Source: an uncultured Treponema sp.
GTDB taxonomy: Bacteria; Spirochaetota; Spirochaetia; Treponematales; Treponemataceae
Assembly: GCA_937877515.1 (NCBI GenBank)
Contig: CALFIX010000001.1
Span: 1-23,909 of the forward strand
Length of the DNA stretch: 23,909 nt
Direction: 5' to 3'
Shown here: one piece after another, positions 1 through 7,435 of the stretch
Layout of the letters: the number at the start of each line of letters is the position of its first letter
How positions within the stretch are numbered: position 1 is the stretch's first letter
The notes under the pieces: generated by a model
The model's database searches: none
What the model saw: the letters and a program-made list of their open reading frames with translations, nothing else
What the model was told of the DNA's origin: nothing
Made by a program: the position numbers and the translations under genes

Positions 1-255
1 TACATTACAAGCGGTCCTGTTGTTGCAATGGTATGGCAGGGCGACGACTGCGTTACTTTAGTCCGTAAGCTTGCAGGAAGCACAAAGCCGGAAGATGCTC
101 AGCCGGGAACAATCCGCGGAGACTTCTGCATTCACACAACAAACAATATCATCCACGCAAGTGACTCCGACGAAAATGCCGCTCGCGAAATTTCGCTTTT
201 CTTTAAGAAGGAAGAGCTTATTGACTGGGAAGACCAGGCTGCAAAGTGGTTCTAA
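1..255 (+). CDS. ndk: Nucleoside diphosphate kinase, C-terminal part (5' end outside window)
   Basis: The frame is open from base 1, so this is the 3' part of a gene that starts upstream. The enzyme transfers the gamma-phosphate between nucleoside triphosphates and diphosphates through a phosphohistidine in the cytoplasm. The visible part carries the family signature: a segment ending VVAMVW, then RGDFCIH, then NNIIHASDSDENAAREI, with the phospho-accepting His encoded at 154-156. The usual family motif is His-Gly-Ser-Asp; here it is His-Ala-Ser-Asp, a conservative change. The protein ends WEDQAAKWF, a typical end for the short bacterial form. The ATG at 28 is internal to the domain and is not the true start. 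A hairpin terminator follows the stop. Confidence 0.93.
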   Translation, partial: YITSGPVVAMVWQGDDCVTLVRKLAGSTKPEDAQPGTIRGDFCIHTTNNIIHASDSDENAAREISLFFKKEELIDWEDQAAKWF

Positions 256-278
256 GCTTTTAATTTTTTTATATACTG

Positions 279-308
279 CACCTGCTTTGAAGGCGGGTGT
301 TTTTTTTT
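279..308 (+). terminator. Rho-independent terminator of ndk
   Basis: A 7-bp stem, CACCTGC at 279-285 with GCGGGTG at 293-299 (one G-T pair), closes a 7-base loop and is followed by nine T residues (300-308). It lies 23 bp after the ndk stop codon. Confidence 0.85.
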
Positions 309-319
309 ACGTTAAAAAT

Positions 320-412
320 ACGCTCTCCCTGCGCGCCCCGTGTTCCGCCACTACGCTTTCGCTCCGGCCCGCCTCTAGCGGTCTGCCTCTGGCATGGCTC
401 CACCCGGGCGTA
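320..412 (-). repeat. GC-rich intergenic block A, possible dispersed repeat
   Basis: This stretch is conspicuously G+C-rich between A/T-rich flanks and no gene fits it. Read on the minus strand it begins TACGCCCG (405-412), then contains GGAGC, GGCGGAAC and CGGGGCG (all within 334-367). The same words occur in the same order in block B near 2767-2833 on the plus strand, so the two blocks are in opposite orientation. No conserved protein reading frame is apparent. It could be a degenerate copy of a dispersed intergenic repeat or a structured RNA. Homology between the blocks is suggested only by short shared words. Confidence 0.4.
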
Positions 413-423
413 AGTGAAAAAAA

Positions 424-452
424 TTGAAAAATACTCTTTCTTAAGTTATAAT
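424..452 (+). promoter_or_regulatory. Sigma-70-type promoter of the transglutaminase-like gene
   Basis: TTGAAA (424-429) and a perfect TATAAT (447-452) are separated by 17 bp, which is the ideal spacing. Transcription would start near 459, about 40 bases before the ATG at 498. A ribosome-binding site AAGGAG lies at 483-488. Confidence 0.65.
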
Positions 453-497
453 TATTACTAATTAAGTAATTTTTTTTACTTTAAGGAGAGATACTTT

Positions 498-2195
498 ATG
501 AAAAAAAATATCCTATTCTGTATGCTGTTTATGCTGTTGGCTTCCGCTTTTTATGCACAGGAAGAAGTTGACCTTTCGCAAAGTATTAGCGACGGAAACT
601 GTTATGCACTTTATTCGTGGATGCAAAAGCAGTCAGATAAATCTTCCTATCAGTACACTCAGGTAAAGAAGGTTGTGGACGACTACAGAAAAGTAAATTC
701 TTTTACAAAAAGATACCACAATGGTAAAATGGAAAATATTGTAAACACCGTGCCACAGGACATTAAGCTTATGGTGTTTTCTTCGTCGGAAGAAACTTTA
801 CCGGAACTTGTAAAATATTTAGCTGCAAAAGGTTCTGGAGCAAGCGATTTTTTAACCGTAAAAAATTTTCATGACTGGATTTGCAATAACATAAGCTATG
901 ATGCAGAAATGTTTTTTTCTGGTAAGATAGAAAATCAGGACTACGAAAGTGTCTTAAAAGCCAGAAAGGCTGTCTGCTCTGGTTATGCTAATCTTTTAAA
1001 AAAGATGTGTGAGCTTTCTAACATAGAGTGTAAGGTTATTCACGGTTTTTCTAAAGGCTTTAACTATACGGGTAAGGTCGGAGACGCTCCTGACCATGAC
1101 TGGAACTCTGTAAAAATTGATGGTAAGTGGTATTTAGTAGATGCCACCTGGGATGCTGGCCGATTAGACGGTAAGACCTTTATAAAGCAATATTCAACTG
1201 AATATTTATTTTTGGAATCTTTTGCGTTTTCTTTTACACATCTGGCAGAAGAAAATAGTGAACAGTATTATGCTCCCTGCAAAACAAAAGAACAGTTTCA
1301 AAATGAACCGCGTTTAACTGGTAAATTTTTTGAATCCAATTTTTCTTATTCAGAAAATATGCCTTTTGATCTTGTAAAAATAACGTATCCAAAAATTGCA
1401 GAGCTTTCGTATCTTTCATCTTCGTATTTACCTGTTGTAGAAATGAAAAATAGCTCTACCGGCGAAAAAGTAAATACTATATGGGTAGAAAATTCCGGAG
1501 CCAAACTAAAAATGGAATTAGATGTTCCAGACTCAGATGAGTATACCGTTACCATACGGGAATATGATAAGAAAAATAAAAAGCCTAAGAGAGAATTTCT
1601 TGCTGGCGAATTTGAAGACGCCCAGAAGAAAATAAATGAATGCCTGGACGAAGGCACCTTGCAGTTTGAAGACGCAAGTTACTTTTTAGATTCGTATTTT
1701 AAAGTTGAAGAAAATAATAAATATTACTTTAGGGAAGACTTGTTTGACGTAAAAAGATATGTTTCGCTTAAAAAAGTGTTTGAGGTATTGAACATACCTT
1801 CTGGCGATGAGCTTTACAGCTTTAAGGTTAAGGCAGATGCAGATTATAAAGGCTATGGAAGCAAAGAAAAATATCCTTATGTGCATGATGAAGTTTATGA
1901 AGTAAAGGAAACATTCCTTGTTTCTCCTAAAAAGGCTATTCTTTCTGACGACAAGGAAGTTAAGTTTTCTCTAAAAACAAAAGACTTTTTGTATGTTGTA
2001 CTGGTAGACAGCGACGAAAACATTCCGTTTGTAAAAAATAATAAGACTGGTGCCTGGGAGCTTTCCAGAAAAGTAGAAGGCAGAGAAGTTACTATTTCTG
2101 CTTCTCGCGACAAGCGAAGCTACATACCGCTTTTTACTTTTAACAATGATATGGCCTCTGGCTCTTCCAGTCAGAATGCTTCTGCTGAAAAATAG
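498..2195 (+). CDS. Secreted transglutaminase-like (papain-fold) protein
   Basis: This 565-residue protein starts with a signal peptide (two Lys, a hydrophobic stretch, then AFYAQ near residue 20), so it is exported to the periplasm or surface. Residues about 115-225 match the transglutaminase-like superfamily. The likely catalytic triad is Cys160 in AVCSGYA, His200 in DHDWNSVKIDGKWYLVD, and Asp215 in VDATWD. These domains act as cysteine peptidases, amidases or cross-linkers; the substrate here cannot be told. The remaining 340 residues have no family I recognise and look beta-rich, perhaps binding or scaffold domains. The ATG at 498 follows a strong AAGGAG site. The gene is monocistronic, with its own promoter and a hairpin shared with the convergent regulator gene. 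Confidence 0.82.
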   Translation: MKKNILFCMLFMLLASAFYAQEEVDLSQSISDGNCYALYSWMQKQSDKSSYQYTQVKKVVDDYRKVNSFTKRYHNGKMENIVNTVPQDIKLMVFSSSEETLPELVKYLAAKGSGASDFLTVKNFHDWICNNISYDAEMFFSGKIENQDYESVLKARKAVCSGYANLLKKMCELSNIECKVIHGFSKGFNYTGKVGDAPDHDWNSVKIDGKWYLVDATWDAGRLDGKTFIKQYSTEYLFLESFAFSFTHLAEENSEQYYAPCKTKEQFQNEPRLTGKFFESNFSYSENMPFDLVKITYPKIAELSYLSSSYLPVVEMKNSSTGEKVNTIWVENSGAKLKMELDVPDSDEYTVTIREYDKKNKKPKREFLAGEFEDAQKKINECLDEGTLQFEDASYFLDSYFKVEENNKYYFREDLFDVKRYVSLKKVFEVLNIPSGDELYSFKVKADADYKGYGSKEKYPYVHDEVYEVKETFLVSPKKAILSDDKEVKFSLKTKDFLYVVLVDSDENIPFVKNNKTGAWELSRKVEGREVTISASRDKRSYIPLFTFNNDMASGSSSQNASAEK

Positions 2196-2216
2196 ATAGT
2201 AAATTACGCCCCTGTC

Positions 2217-2237
2217 ACCCCGAATTTATTTCGGGGT
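2217..2237 (+). terminator. Hairpin between convergent genes
   Basis: CCCCGAA (2218-2224) pairs with TTCGGGG (2230-2236) around a 5-base loop, and an outer A-T pair extends the stem. Only a short T run follows (2237-2239), so termination may be modest. The hairpin sits between the transglutaminase-like gene and the minus-strand regulator and could serve both. Confidence 0.55.
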
Positions 2238-2253
2238 TTATGTGTTCACTTTT

Positions 2254-2613
2254 TCATCTACGCTCTTTTAGCTCTGTTTTTAGTGCCGTAATTTCGTTTT
2301 GCAGGTTTATGTTTAAAAGTGAAATTTTATTTAGTAAGTCGTTGTACTGAGAAGTCATTATGCCCACTAAACTTCTTATTTCGTTGTTTTCTGAGCCGCC
2401 AAATAAAAGGCTTGGCGGAACATTTAATTCTTTTGATATTTTTTCTATAAGACTTGCAGAAGCAAACTGTGTTCCTGTTTCTATTATGGAAAGATGTTTT
2501 TGAGAAATTCCTAGGCGTTCAGAAAGTTGTTCCTGAGTAAGACCTTTTTTATTTCTATATTTTTTTACCTGCTCTCCAAAAAGACGAGGAATGTTTAGTT
2601 CTTCTTTTTTCAT
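2254..2613 (-). CDS. XRE-family (Cro/CI-like) DNA-binding regulator
   Basis: This 119-residue protein has an N-terminal HTH_3 domain at about residues 12-70. The turn region is KKGLTQEQLSERLGISQKHL, and SIIETG follows in the usual place. From about residue 80 the chain becomes a heptad-like helix (NDLLNKISLLNINLQNEI), probably a dimerising coiled coil. It is presumably a cytoplasmic dimeric repressor; its targets are unknown. There is no toxin-sized neighbour, so an antitoxin role is not supported. The start has no good Shine-Dalgarno sequence. A CATAAT hexamer ends 7 bases before the ATG, so the message may be leaderless. An inverted repeat at 2659-2676 upstream is a candidate autoregulatory operator. 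Confidence 0.85.
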   Translation of the reverse strand: MKKEELNIPRLFGEQVKKYRNKKGLTQEQLSERLGISQKHLSIIETGTQFASASLIEKISKELNVPPSLLFGGSENNEIRSLVGIMTSQYNDLLNKISLLNINLQNEITALKTELKERR

Positions 2614-2620
2614 ACTCTAT

Positions 2621-2626
2621 ATTATG
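2621..2626 (-). promoter_or_regulatory. Candidate -10 element of the XRE gene
   Basis: On the minus strand CATAAT matches TATAAT at five of six positions and ends 7 bases before the ATG. No convincing -35 is visible at 16-18 bp spacing. If used, transcription would begin at or next to the start codon. Confidence 0.3.
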
Positions 2627-2764
2627 GTCGTAGTTTTTTTTGCAAAGAACTTTTATACAGGTAATAAATTTTACCTTTTAATGTGTAAAATGTTTTGATT
2701 TTTAGCTTTTTAAACTTACAATATTACTATAAAGGTTGATTTATTTACTATTGAATTGGTAAAA

Positions 2765-2890
2765 CCTACGCCCGATGCGGAGGGCCTGGTGCAAAGCACT
2801 GGAGCAAGGCGGAACCCGAAGCAGCGGGGCGGCTTTAAGGCAGACTGTTTAATGCAAGGTGTAACCGAGCCCGTCTGGCAGAGTGTCGTC
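2765..2890 (+). repeat. GC-rich intergenic block B, possible dispersed repeat
   Basis: This is a second G+C-rich island in A/T-rich surroundings. It contains TACGCCCG (2767-2774), then GGAGC, GGCGGAAC and CGGGGCG within 2799-2833, the same word order as block A read on the minus strand. A CAGAC/GTCTG pair brackets its right part. A 66-residue open frame crosses it but shows no domain and has no ribosome-binding site. The block may be a degenerate mobile or REP-like repeat or a structured RNA. Confidence 0.4.
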
Positions 2891-2969
2891 CAAAGAAATT
2901 TTATATGTATAGTAACGTTTAAGTTTTTATGCTATAGTTTGCTCACAAAACTTTAAATGAAGGTTAAAA

Positions 2970-4034
2970 ATGGAAAAACATACAGTTGCAATAATCGGAG
3001 CCGGTGCATGGGGAACTGCACTAGGGGCATCTCTTGCTAGAGGCGGTCACAAGGTTGAGCTCTGGGCAATGGAAGAAGATGTCTGTGAAAGCATAAAGTG
3101 CGAGCACGAAAACAAGCGTTATCTTCCCGGGTACAAGCTTCACCCGACGCTCAGCGCATCCAGCGACATTGTAAGTGTTGCTTCCGGTAAGGAATTTATT
3201 ATCCTGGCAAGCCCGTCTTTATATCTTGCTTCTACAATACAGAAATTTGTTGACGTTCCGAATGTAAAAAACGGAGAAAGCATAATCGGAAGCTTAACAA
3301 AAGGTTTTGTTCCGTTTGAAGGAGACAGTCTTCCTCACTTTGTCCTTGATACAATGGAAAGTGCCCTTCCTGACTGCTATAAGGATTCTACGGTTTACAT
3401 TGCAGGTCCTAGCCATGCAGAAGAGGTTGCATTGGGTAAGATTACCGGCCTTATCAGTGCAAGTAATCATCACAGAAATGCAGTTAAAATGCGCGACATG
3501 CTTCGTGTTCCTGGCCTTATGGTTTACGCAAGCTTTGACACGGTTGGAGTTCAGGTTTGTGCCGCGGTAAAGAATGTTATTGCAACAGTTTACGGCGCGC
3601 TGGACGCCATTGCAGAGACCAGCGACATCTTTGGCGATAACACAGAAAGCCTTTTGATGGCGGCAGGCCTAAATGAGATTCAGACAATTGGCTTTGCCAT
3701 GGGAGCAACTCACCCGGAGACATTTACTTCCATAAGCGGTGTGGGCGATTTGGACGTAACCTGTAAGAGTAAATATGGAAGAAACAGACGCTTTGGTCAG
3801 GACATTATAAAAACAGATATGCTGGACCGCTTTGAGAATTTGGATGACATAATTACAAACGTAAAAAAAGTCGGGTATCTTCCTGAGGGGGCGATTGCAT
3901 GTAAATATGTTCATCAGATTGCGGAAGTAAAAAAACTGAAGCTTCCAATTTGCGATGCCCTGTATAAGGTGTTGAATAAAGAGCAGACAGCTCAGGACTG
4001 TCTGTATGACTTGGTGATGAATCCTTCAAAATAG
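2970..4034 (+). CDS. gpsA: NAD(P)H-dependent glycerol-3-phosphate dehydrogenase
   Basis: This cytoplasmic enzyme reduces dihydroxyacetone phosphate to sn-glycerol 3-phosphate, the backbone for phospholipid synthesis. The 354 residues are close to the usual family size. The N-terminal Rossmann nucleotide-binding motif is GAGAWG (residues 10-15) in VAIIGAGAWGTALG. The catalytic Lys is Lys201 in AAVKNVIA. The segments YIAGPSHAEEV and SGVGDLDVTCKSKYGRNRRFG are typical of the family. A GAAGG ribosome-binding site at 2959-2963 supports the ATG at 2970. A strong terminator follows, so it is probably transcribed alone. Confidence 0.96.
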   Translation: MEKHTVAIIGAGAWGTALGASLARGGHKVELWAMEEDVCESIKCEHENKRYLPGYKLHPTLSASSDIVSVASGKEFIILASPSLYLASTIQKFVDVPNVKNGESIIGSLTKGFVPFEGDSLPHFVLDTMESALPDCYKDSTVYIAGPSHAEEVALGKITGLISASNHHRNAVKMRDMLRVPGLMVYASFDTVGVQVCAAVKNVIATVYGALDAIAETSDIFGDNTESLLMAAGLNEIQTIGFAMGATHPETFTSISGVGDLDVTCKSKYGRNRRFGQDIIKTDMLDRFENLDDIITNVKKVGYLPEGAIACKYVHQIAEVKKLKLPICDALYKVLNKEQTAQDCLYDLVMNPSK

Positions 4035-4054
4035 CTTCATGCTAAAAAAATAAG

Positions 4055-4097
4055 AGTCCACTTTAAGGCTTTTTAGCCTGTAAGTGGACTTTTTTTT
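4055..4097 (+). terminator. Strong terminator after gpsA, probably acting on both strands
   Basis: A long stem forms from AGTCCACTT (4055-4063) and AAGTGGACT (4082-4090), with an inner AGGCT/AGCCT stem and a TTTT loop. Eight T residues (4090-4097) follow. On the left is an A-rich run, giving a U tract for the minus-strand glycosidase transcript as well. Confidence 0.88.
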
Positions 4098-4111
4098 AAA
4101 GTAAAAGTCTT

Positions 4112-6397
4112 TTAGTTTGTTATATGGAATTCCATAAGGTGTACATTTTCAGAAAGCGTTACCGTTACGTAGTCGCGGAAGTTTTTGTTTTTTCCGGCCT
4201 TTGCTTTCAGCGTTTTTAGAGATACGGGAATTTCTATGTCATAAAGACTGTCGCCCTTGTCTCCGGTAAGCTCTGCAGTTTTTAAAATCTGTCCGTCAAA
4301 TTCTACTTTTAATGAACCGGTGTCCTTTCCGTAAATGGTAAGTACAATTTTGTTTTCTTTTTCTGCATTAAATTTTACGCGGTAGCTTACAAAGCCTTCT
4401 TCTTTTAAGGCTGTCCGGTAGTTTCTGTCTACACTTTCCATGTAGCCAAGCTCTGTGTTTTCTGTCTTGAAGCGGTGGTCCATTTCGCTTTGCTGCCGGC
4501 CAGGCTCGACAAAGTCAACTGTAATGTTTTCAAATGCTTTGTTGCGTTTGTCTTCTACAGCATCTGCACTCGGAAAGTATGTAGAATAGCGTACGTGATG
4601 GGTGGCAAAGAAAGGTTTTAGGGTGTAGCTTTTATTACCGTTTTCGCTTGCCTCTGCTTTTGTCTGGAATGTAAGTGTTTTTGCATCTGTCTCTTCTATC
4701 CATTTTTCAGGAGCATTTAGGTCTGCTGTAATTTTTGCAATGCTTCCTGCAGGCATGTTCATGTAAACAAGCTGGTCGTCTACAATGTCATTTGGCATGT
4801 TTTTGGTTCCCATGTCTGCTGCAAGGACTATCGGTCCGTAAAGAATACTGAAGTTTCCTGAGCGGTCTCTGGCACGGCGAATGTTTAAGCTCATAGGAAG
4901 GTTTACTGTTACATTTGCTGCAGCTTCAAGTTTTCCATAGTTTCTGTAGCCGTCTTCTGTTTTTTCTGAGCTTTGTACCCAGGAAGGTGTTCTTACTTTT
5001 AAATTTAGCGGAGACGAGCCTTTGGACAGAACCTTTATGGACGCACTTTGTTCGTAAGGAAATGATGTGGAAATTTGTAGCTTCCATCCGTCTTTTGTAG
5101 TTATTGTAGAAGGAATGAATAAGTTTACGTAAAGAGTTCCGTCGTATTCCTTTGCTATAAAGCGGTTGTAGCGTTCCGGGTTTTCCAGTCCCGTTCCCGT
5201 GCAACACCACATTGCGTTGTCGTGCGTACAATAAATTTTATAAAAGCCCGGAAGAGTCGAAACAAAGTATGTCTTGGCACCTGTGTCCGGGTCCTGGGAA
5301 GCTAATATGTGGTTGTAAAGAGCTTTTTCGTAGTAGTCGGCAACACTGCTTTTTTTGTTCCATGCAAAAATATGCTCTGCAAGTTCCAGCATGTTGTAAG
5401 TGTTGCAGGTTTCTGTAGTGTCGCGGGCTAAAGTTTCGTCGTACTCTTTGCCAAAGTGTTCGCCTTTAGAGTTTCCTCCCGTTACGTAGCTTCTTCTGTT
5501 TGTAACAGTGTCAAAGAAAAATTCTACGGCCGTTCTATATTCTTCCTTTCCCGTTACCTCGTACAGGCGTGCAAGTCCTATTATTTTGGGAATCTGAGTG
5601 TTTGCATGGTAGCCCTGAAGTTTATCAACCTTCTTTATAAGCGGATTTACAATTTCTTTGTGAATCCATCTTTCTGCTTCGTTTAAGTATTTTTCTTCTC
5701 CTGTAATTGCATATAAATCTGCAAATACTTTTAACATTCCGCCATGCTCACAGCCCATCATTTTTTGCATTTCGTCGTCTGTCATCTGGCCTGTTCCTTT
5801 TATGGCCCAGTCTGCCATTTTACATACAATGGTAAGGGCGTCTTTGCTGCCTGCAAATGTGTAGGCGTCTATAAGCCCTGCATAAATTTTATGAACTGAG
5901 TACCATGGTACCCAATAGTTTGCGAGACTAAAACGTTCCACCTGAAAGTTTCCGTGAGAGCTAAAAACTTCGTCAAACGGGTCAGAAGGAATTCCTCCAA
6001 AGTAGCCGTCGGAGCGTTGAAGCTCTTTAATGCAGCTTACGGTGTAGTCAAGGTCTTTTTTAGCCTGCTCATTTTTTGTTTGATAGTAAAATCCGGAAAG
6101 GGCAGAAAGATAATGACCCAGCATGTGTCCCTGAATCTGTCTGGATTCCCAGCCTCCGTAAGTGGTTGCCTTTGGAGTTTTATGCATGGCTCTGTAACAT
6201 GGAGAGAGCATTCTGTCCGGACTGTAGCGAAGCACGTAGTCCATACCTGTCTCCTGAGAAACTTCAAACATGGAATCTTTTGTAAGACTTGTTTTTGTTT
6301 CATATTCCGGCTCTGGTGTTAGTGTTTTTGCATGGCAAGGCATAAAAAACGCTCCTGTGAGAATTGTTGTTAATAAAACTGTAGCTTTTGTTTTCAT
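4112..6397 (-). CDS. Exported GH127-type beta-L-arabinofuranosidase (DUF1680 family)
   Basis: This 761-residue protein has an N-terminal signal peptide (cleavage probably after CHA, about residue 23), so it acts in the periplasm or outside. The catalytic (alpha/alpha)6 barrel spans roughly residues 40-480. Family hallmarks are ETCNTYNMLEL with Glu329 and Cys331, and WCCTGTG with Cys398-Cys399. In the characterised Bifidobacterium enzyme HypBA1 these correspond to the zinc-binding Cys/Glu centre that holds the nucleophile. Glu313 lies 16 residues before Glu329, the spacing of HypBA1 Glu322/Glu338. The C-terminal 280 residues look like beta-sandwich domains common in this family. The likely role is release of L-arabinose from plant arabinans or hydroxyproline-rich glycoproteins. 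GH146 is the close alternative. The start lacks a clear ribosome-binding site. The divergent AraC-type gene probably controls it. Confidence 0.85.
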   Translation of the reverse strand: MKTKATVLLTTILTGAFFMPCHAKTLTPEPEYETKTSLTKDSMFEVSQETGMDYVLRYSPDRMLSPCYRAMHKTPKATTYGGWESRQIQGHMLGHYLSALSGFYYQTKNEQAKKDLDYTVSCIKELQRSDGYFGGIPSDPFDEVFSSHGNFQVERFSLANYWVPWYSVHKIYAGLIDAYTFAGSKDALTIVCKMADWAIKGTGQMTDDEMQKMMGCEHGGMLKVFADLYAITGEEKYLNEAERWIHKEIVNPLIKKVDKLQGYHANTQIPKIIGLARLYEVTGKEEYRTAVEFFFDTVTNRRSYVTGGNSKGEHFGKEYDETLARDTTETCNTYNMLELAEHIFAWNKKSSVADYYEKALYNHILASQDPDTGAKTYFVSTLPGFYKIYCTHDNAMWCCTGTGLENPERYNRFIAKEYDGTLYVNLFIPSTITTKDGWKLQISTSFPYEQSASIKVLSKGSSPLNLKVRTPSWVQSSEKTEDGYRNYGKLEAAANVTVNLPMSLNIRRARDRSGNFSILYGPIVLAADMGTKNMPNDIVDDQLVYMNMPAGSIAKITADLNAPEKWIEETDAKTLTFQTKAEASENGNKSYTLKPFFATHHVRYSTYFPSADAVEDKRNKAFENITVDFVEPGRQQSEMDHRFKTENTELGYMESVDRNYRTALKEEGFVSYRVKFNAEKENKIVLTIYGKDTGSLKVEFDGQILKTAELTGDKGDSLYDIEIPVSLKTLKAKAGKNKNFRDYVTVTLSENVHLMEFHITN

Positions 6398-6423
6398 GAT
6401 TAAAGTTTAACACGTTGTATAAA

Positions 6424-6429
6424 ATTATA
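6424..6429 (-). promoter_or_regulatory. Candidate -10 element of the GH127 gene
   Basis: A perfect TATAAT lies on the minus strand 26 bp upstream of the glycosidase ATG. The -35 position holds ACATAC or CACATA, a poor match. That pattern is common at promoters needing an activator, and fits control by the adjacent divergent AraC-family protein. Confidence 0.4.
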
Positions 6430-6455
6430 AAGAAGCATAAAATGTAGTATGTGTG

Positions 6456-6465
6456 CGGAATTCCG
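6456..6465. promoter_or_regulatory. Perfect 10-bp palindrome between GH127 and araC-type genes
   Basis: CGGAATTCCG is a perfect palindrome, G+C-richer than its surroundings, and lies just upstream of the likely -35 region of the glycosidase gene and upstream of the probable regulator start. It is a candidate operator, though AraC-family sites are more often direct repeats. Confidence 0.3.
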
Positions 6466-6472
6466 ATTTTTT

Positions 6473-6478
6473 AGGGGG
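6473..6478 (+). promoter_or_regulatory. Ribosome-binding site choosing the AraC-type start
   Basis: AGGGGG is the only Shine-Dalgarno-like sequence near the 5' end of the regulator. It favours TTG 6483 (4-base gap) over GTG 6480 (1-base gap) and over the upstream GTG 6453, which has none. Confidence 0.45.
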
Positions 6479-6482
6479 CGTG

Positions 6483-7397
6483 TTGAAAAATTACATCTAT
6501 TCTCATGTTGAATGTACGGCTTCTCCTGTATGCGGTCTTGCGATGTTGAACCCCGGATGGCGGCACATGGAGCGCAATTTAGAAAACGAGAGTGTGCTTA
6601 TTTTTGGAAGAAAAAATTCTGCACTAATTGATATTGGAGATGAAACTGTAGAGATAAAGCCTGGCAGGGCTGTTCTTTTGCCTGCCGGAGTTTTTCATAG
6701 AGGTTCGGAAACTATAAGAGAACCTGTCTCTTACTGGTGGGTTCATTTTTTTCAGCAGTTTGAAGATAAAAACAAAACAAGATATTTTCTGCCGGTTGAA
6801 TATGAAAAAAAGAAGCAGCCTGATTTTATGGTAAAGAATAATAAGAACTCCGTTGTTTTGCCTCTTTATCTTGATGTGCAAAATTCCGCACTGTATGCAA
6901 ATCTACTGACAGAAATACTGCATGAATATGAAGAGCCGGGGTTTTCTCCTCTTATGTATAATGCGCTTGTAGAAAAATTTATTTTAACGATTGCAGAGGA
7001 GTATTATCTTTCTGAAAAGCAAGTTGAATTTGTAAGTCAAAAAGAAAAGTCTTCACCTCTTTTAGTAAAAAAGCTTTTGGAGCTGATAGAAGAAGAACTT
7101 TCCAATCCGAATGCAAGCGTAAAATTCTTTGCAGCGGAAATGTCCCTTAATGCAGACTACATTGGCAGATGCTTTAAGGAAGTAAAAGGCGTTTCTGTGG
7201 GACAGTACATTCAGAGGCGGCGTGTGGAACTTGCATGCAGCCGGTTAAGGGAAAACAGTGCCAGTGTAGAAGAAATTGCATTTATGTGCGGTTTTGGAAG
7301 CCGCAGGCAGTTTTACGATGAATTTAAAAAGTTTACAAAAAAAACTCCGTCGCAGTACCGTGCAGATTCTGCCTATGTGGGGTTAAATGTTCTTTAA
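6483..7397 (+). CDS. AraC-family transcriptional regulator
   Basis: The N-terminal half is a cupin sensor domain: SALIDIGDETVEIKPG is followed by LPAGVFHRG, the usual sugar-binding jelly roll. The last 100 residues carry the two helix-turn-helix motifs of the AraC family: FFAAEMSLNADYIGRCFKEV, then VEEIAFMCGFGSRRQFYDEF, ending FTKKTPSQYR. From its divergent arrangement it probably senses a plant-derived sugar and activates the GH127 gene. The start is uncertain. The frame is open from a GTG at 6453, but AGGGGG at 6473-6478 lies 4 bases before a TTG at 6483, chosen here; GTG at 6480 is also possible. The chosen form is 304 residues. Confidence 0.88.
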   Translation: MKNYIYSHVECTASPVCGLAMLNPGWRHMERNLENESVLIFGRKNSALIDIGDETVEIKPGRAVLLPAGVFHRGSETIREPVSYWWVHFFQQFEDKNKTRYFLPVEYEKKKQPDFMVKNNKNSVVLPLYLDVQNSALYANLLTEILHEYEEPGFSPLMYNALVEKFILTIAEEYYLSEKQVEFVSQKEKSSPLLVKKLLELIEEELSNPNASVKFFAAEMSLNADYIGRCFKEVKGVSVGQYIQRRRVELACSRLRENSASVEEIAFMCGFGSRRQFYDEFKKFTKKTPSQYRADSAYVGLNVL

Positions 7398-7422
7398 GGT
7401 GGTAAAAACAGATATTTTGTTG

Positions 7423-7428
7423 TATACT
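7423..7428 (+). promoter_or_regulatory. Candidate -10 element before the FliG/FliF-like small ORF
   Basis: TATACT matches TATAAT at five of six positions. It ends 7 bases before the ATG at 7436, so the transcript could start at the first codon and be leaderless. No clear -35 was seen. Confidence 0.35.
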
Positions 7429-7435
7429 AGGTGTA

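Larger units (their letters stand above)
2614..2969. other. 356-bp region without a gene between the XRE gene and gpsA
   Basis: The left part (2614-2760) is A/T-rich and holds the XRE promoter region, including an inverted repeat AGGTAA (2659-2664) / TTACCT (2671-2676) that could be an operator. The middle (about 2765-2890) is GC-rich block B. The right part (2891-2969) is A/T-rich and leads into gpsA: TATAGT at 2933-2938 could be its -10 element and GAAGG at 2959-2963 its ribosome-binding site. No tRNA or credible coding sequence was found. Confidence 0.6.

Noticed and set aside
71..427. 118-residue open frame on the plus strand
   Set aside because: It overlaps the ndk 3' end in another frame, then runs through the terminator and the GC-rich block, and resembles no protein family.
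498..2613. Toxin-antitoxin reading of the XRE gene with its neighbour
   Set aside because: The neighbour is convergent, exported and 565 residues long, unlike a toxin partner in an operon.
2765..2890. tRNA or other known RNA in the GC-rich block
   Set aside because: No cloverleaf and no TTCRANNC T-loop was found, and I recognise no riboswitch consensus.
2756..2956. 66-residue open frame through GC-rich block B
   Set aside because: It has no ribosome-binding site and no domain, and its length is explained by the G+C-rich composition lacking stop codons.
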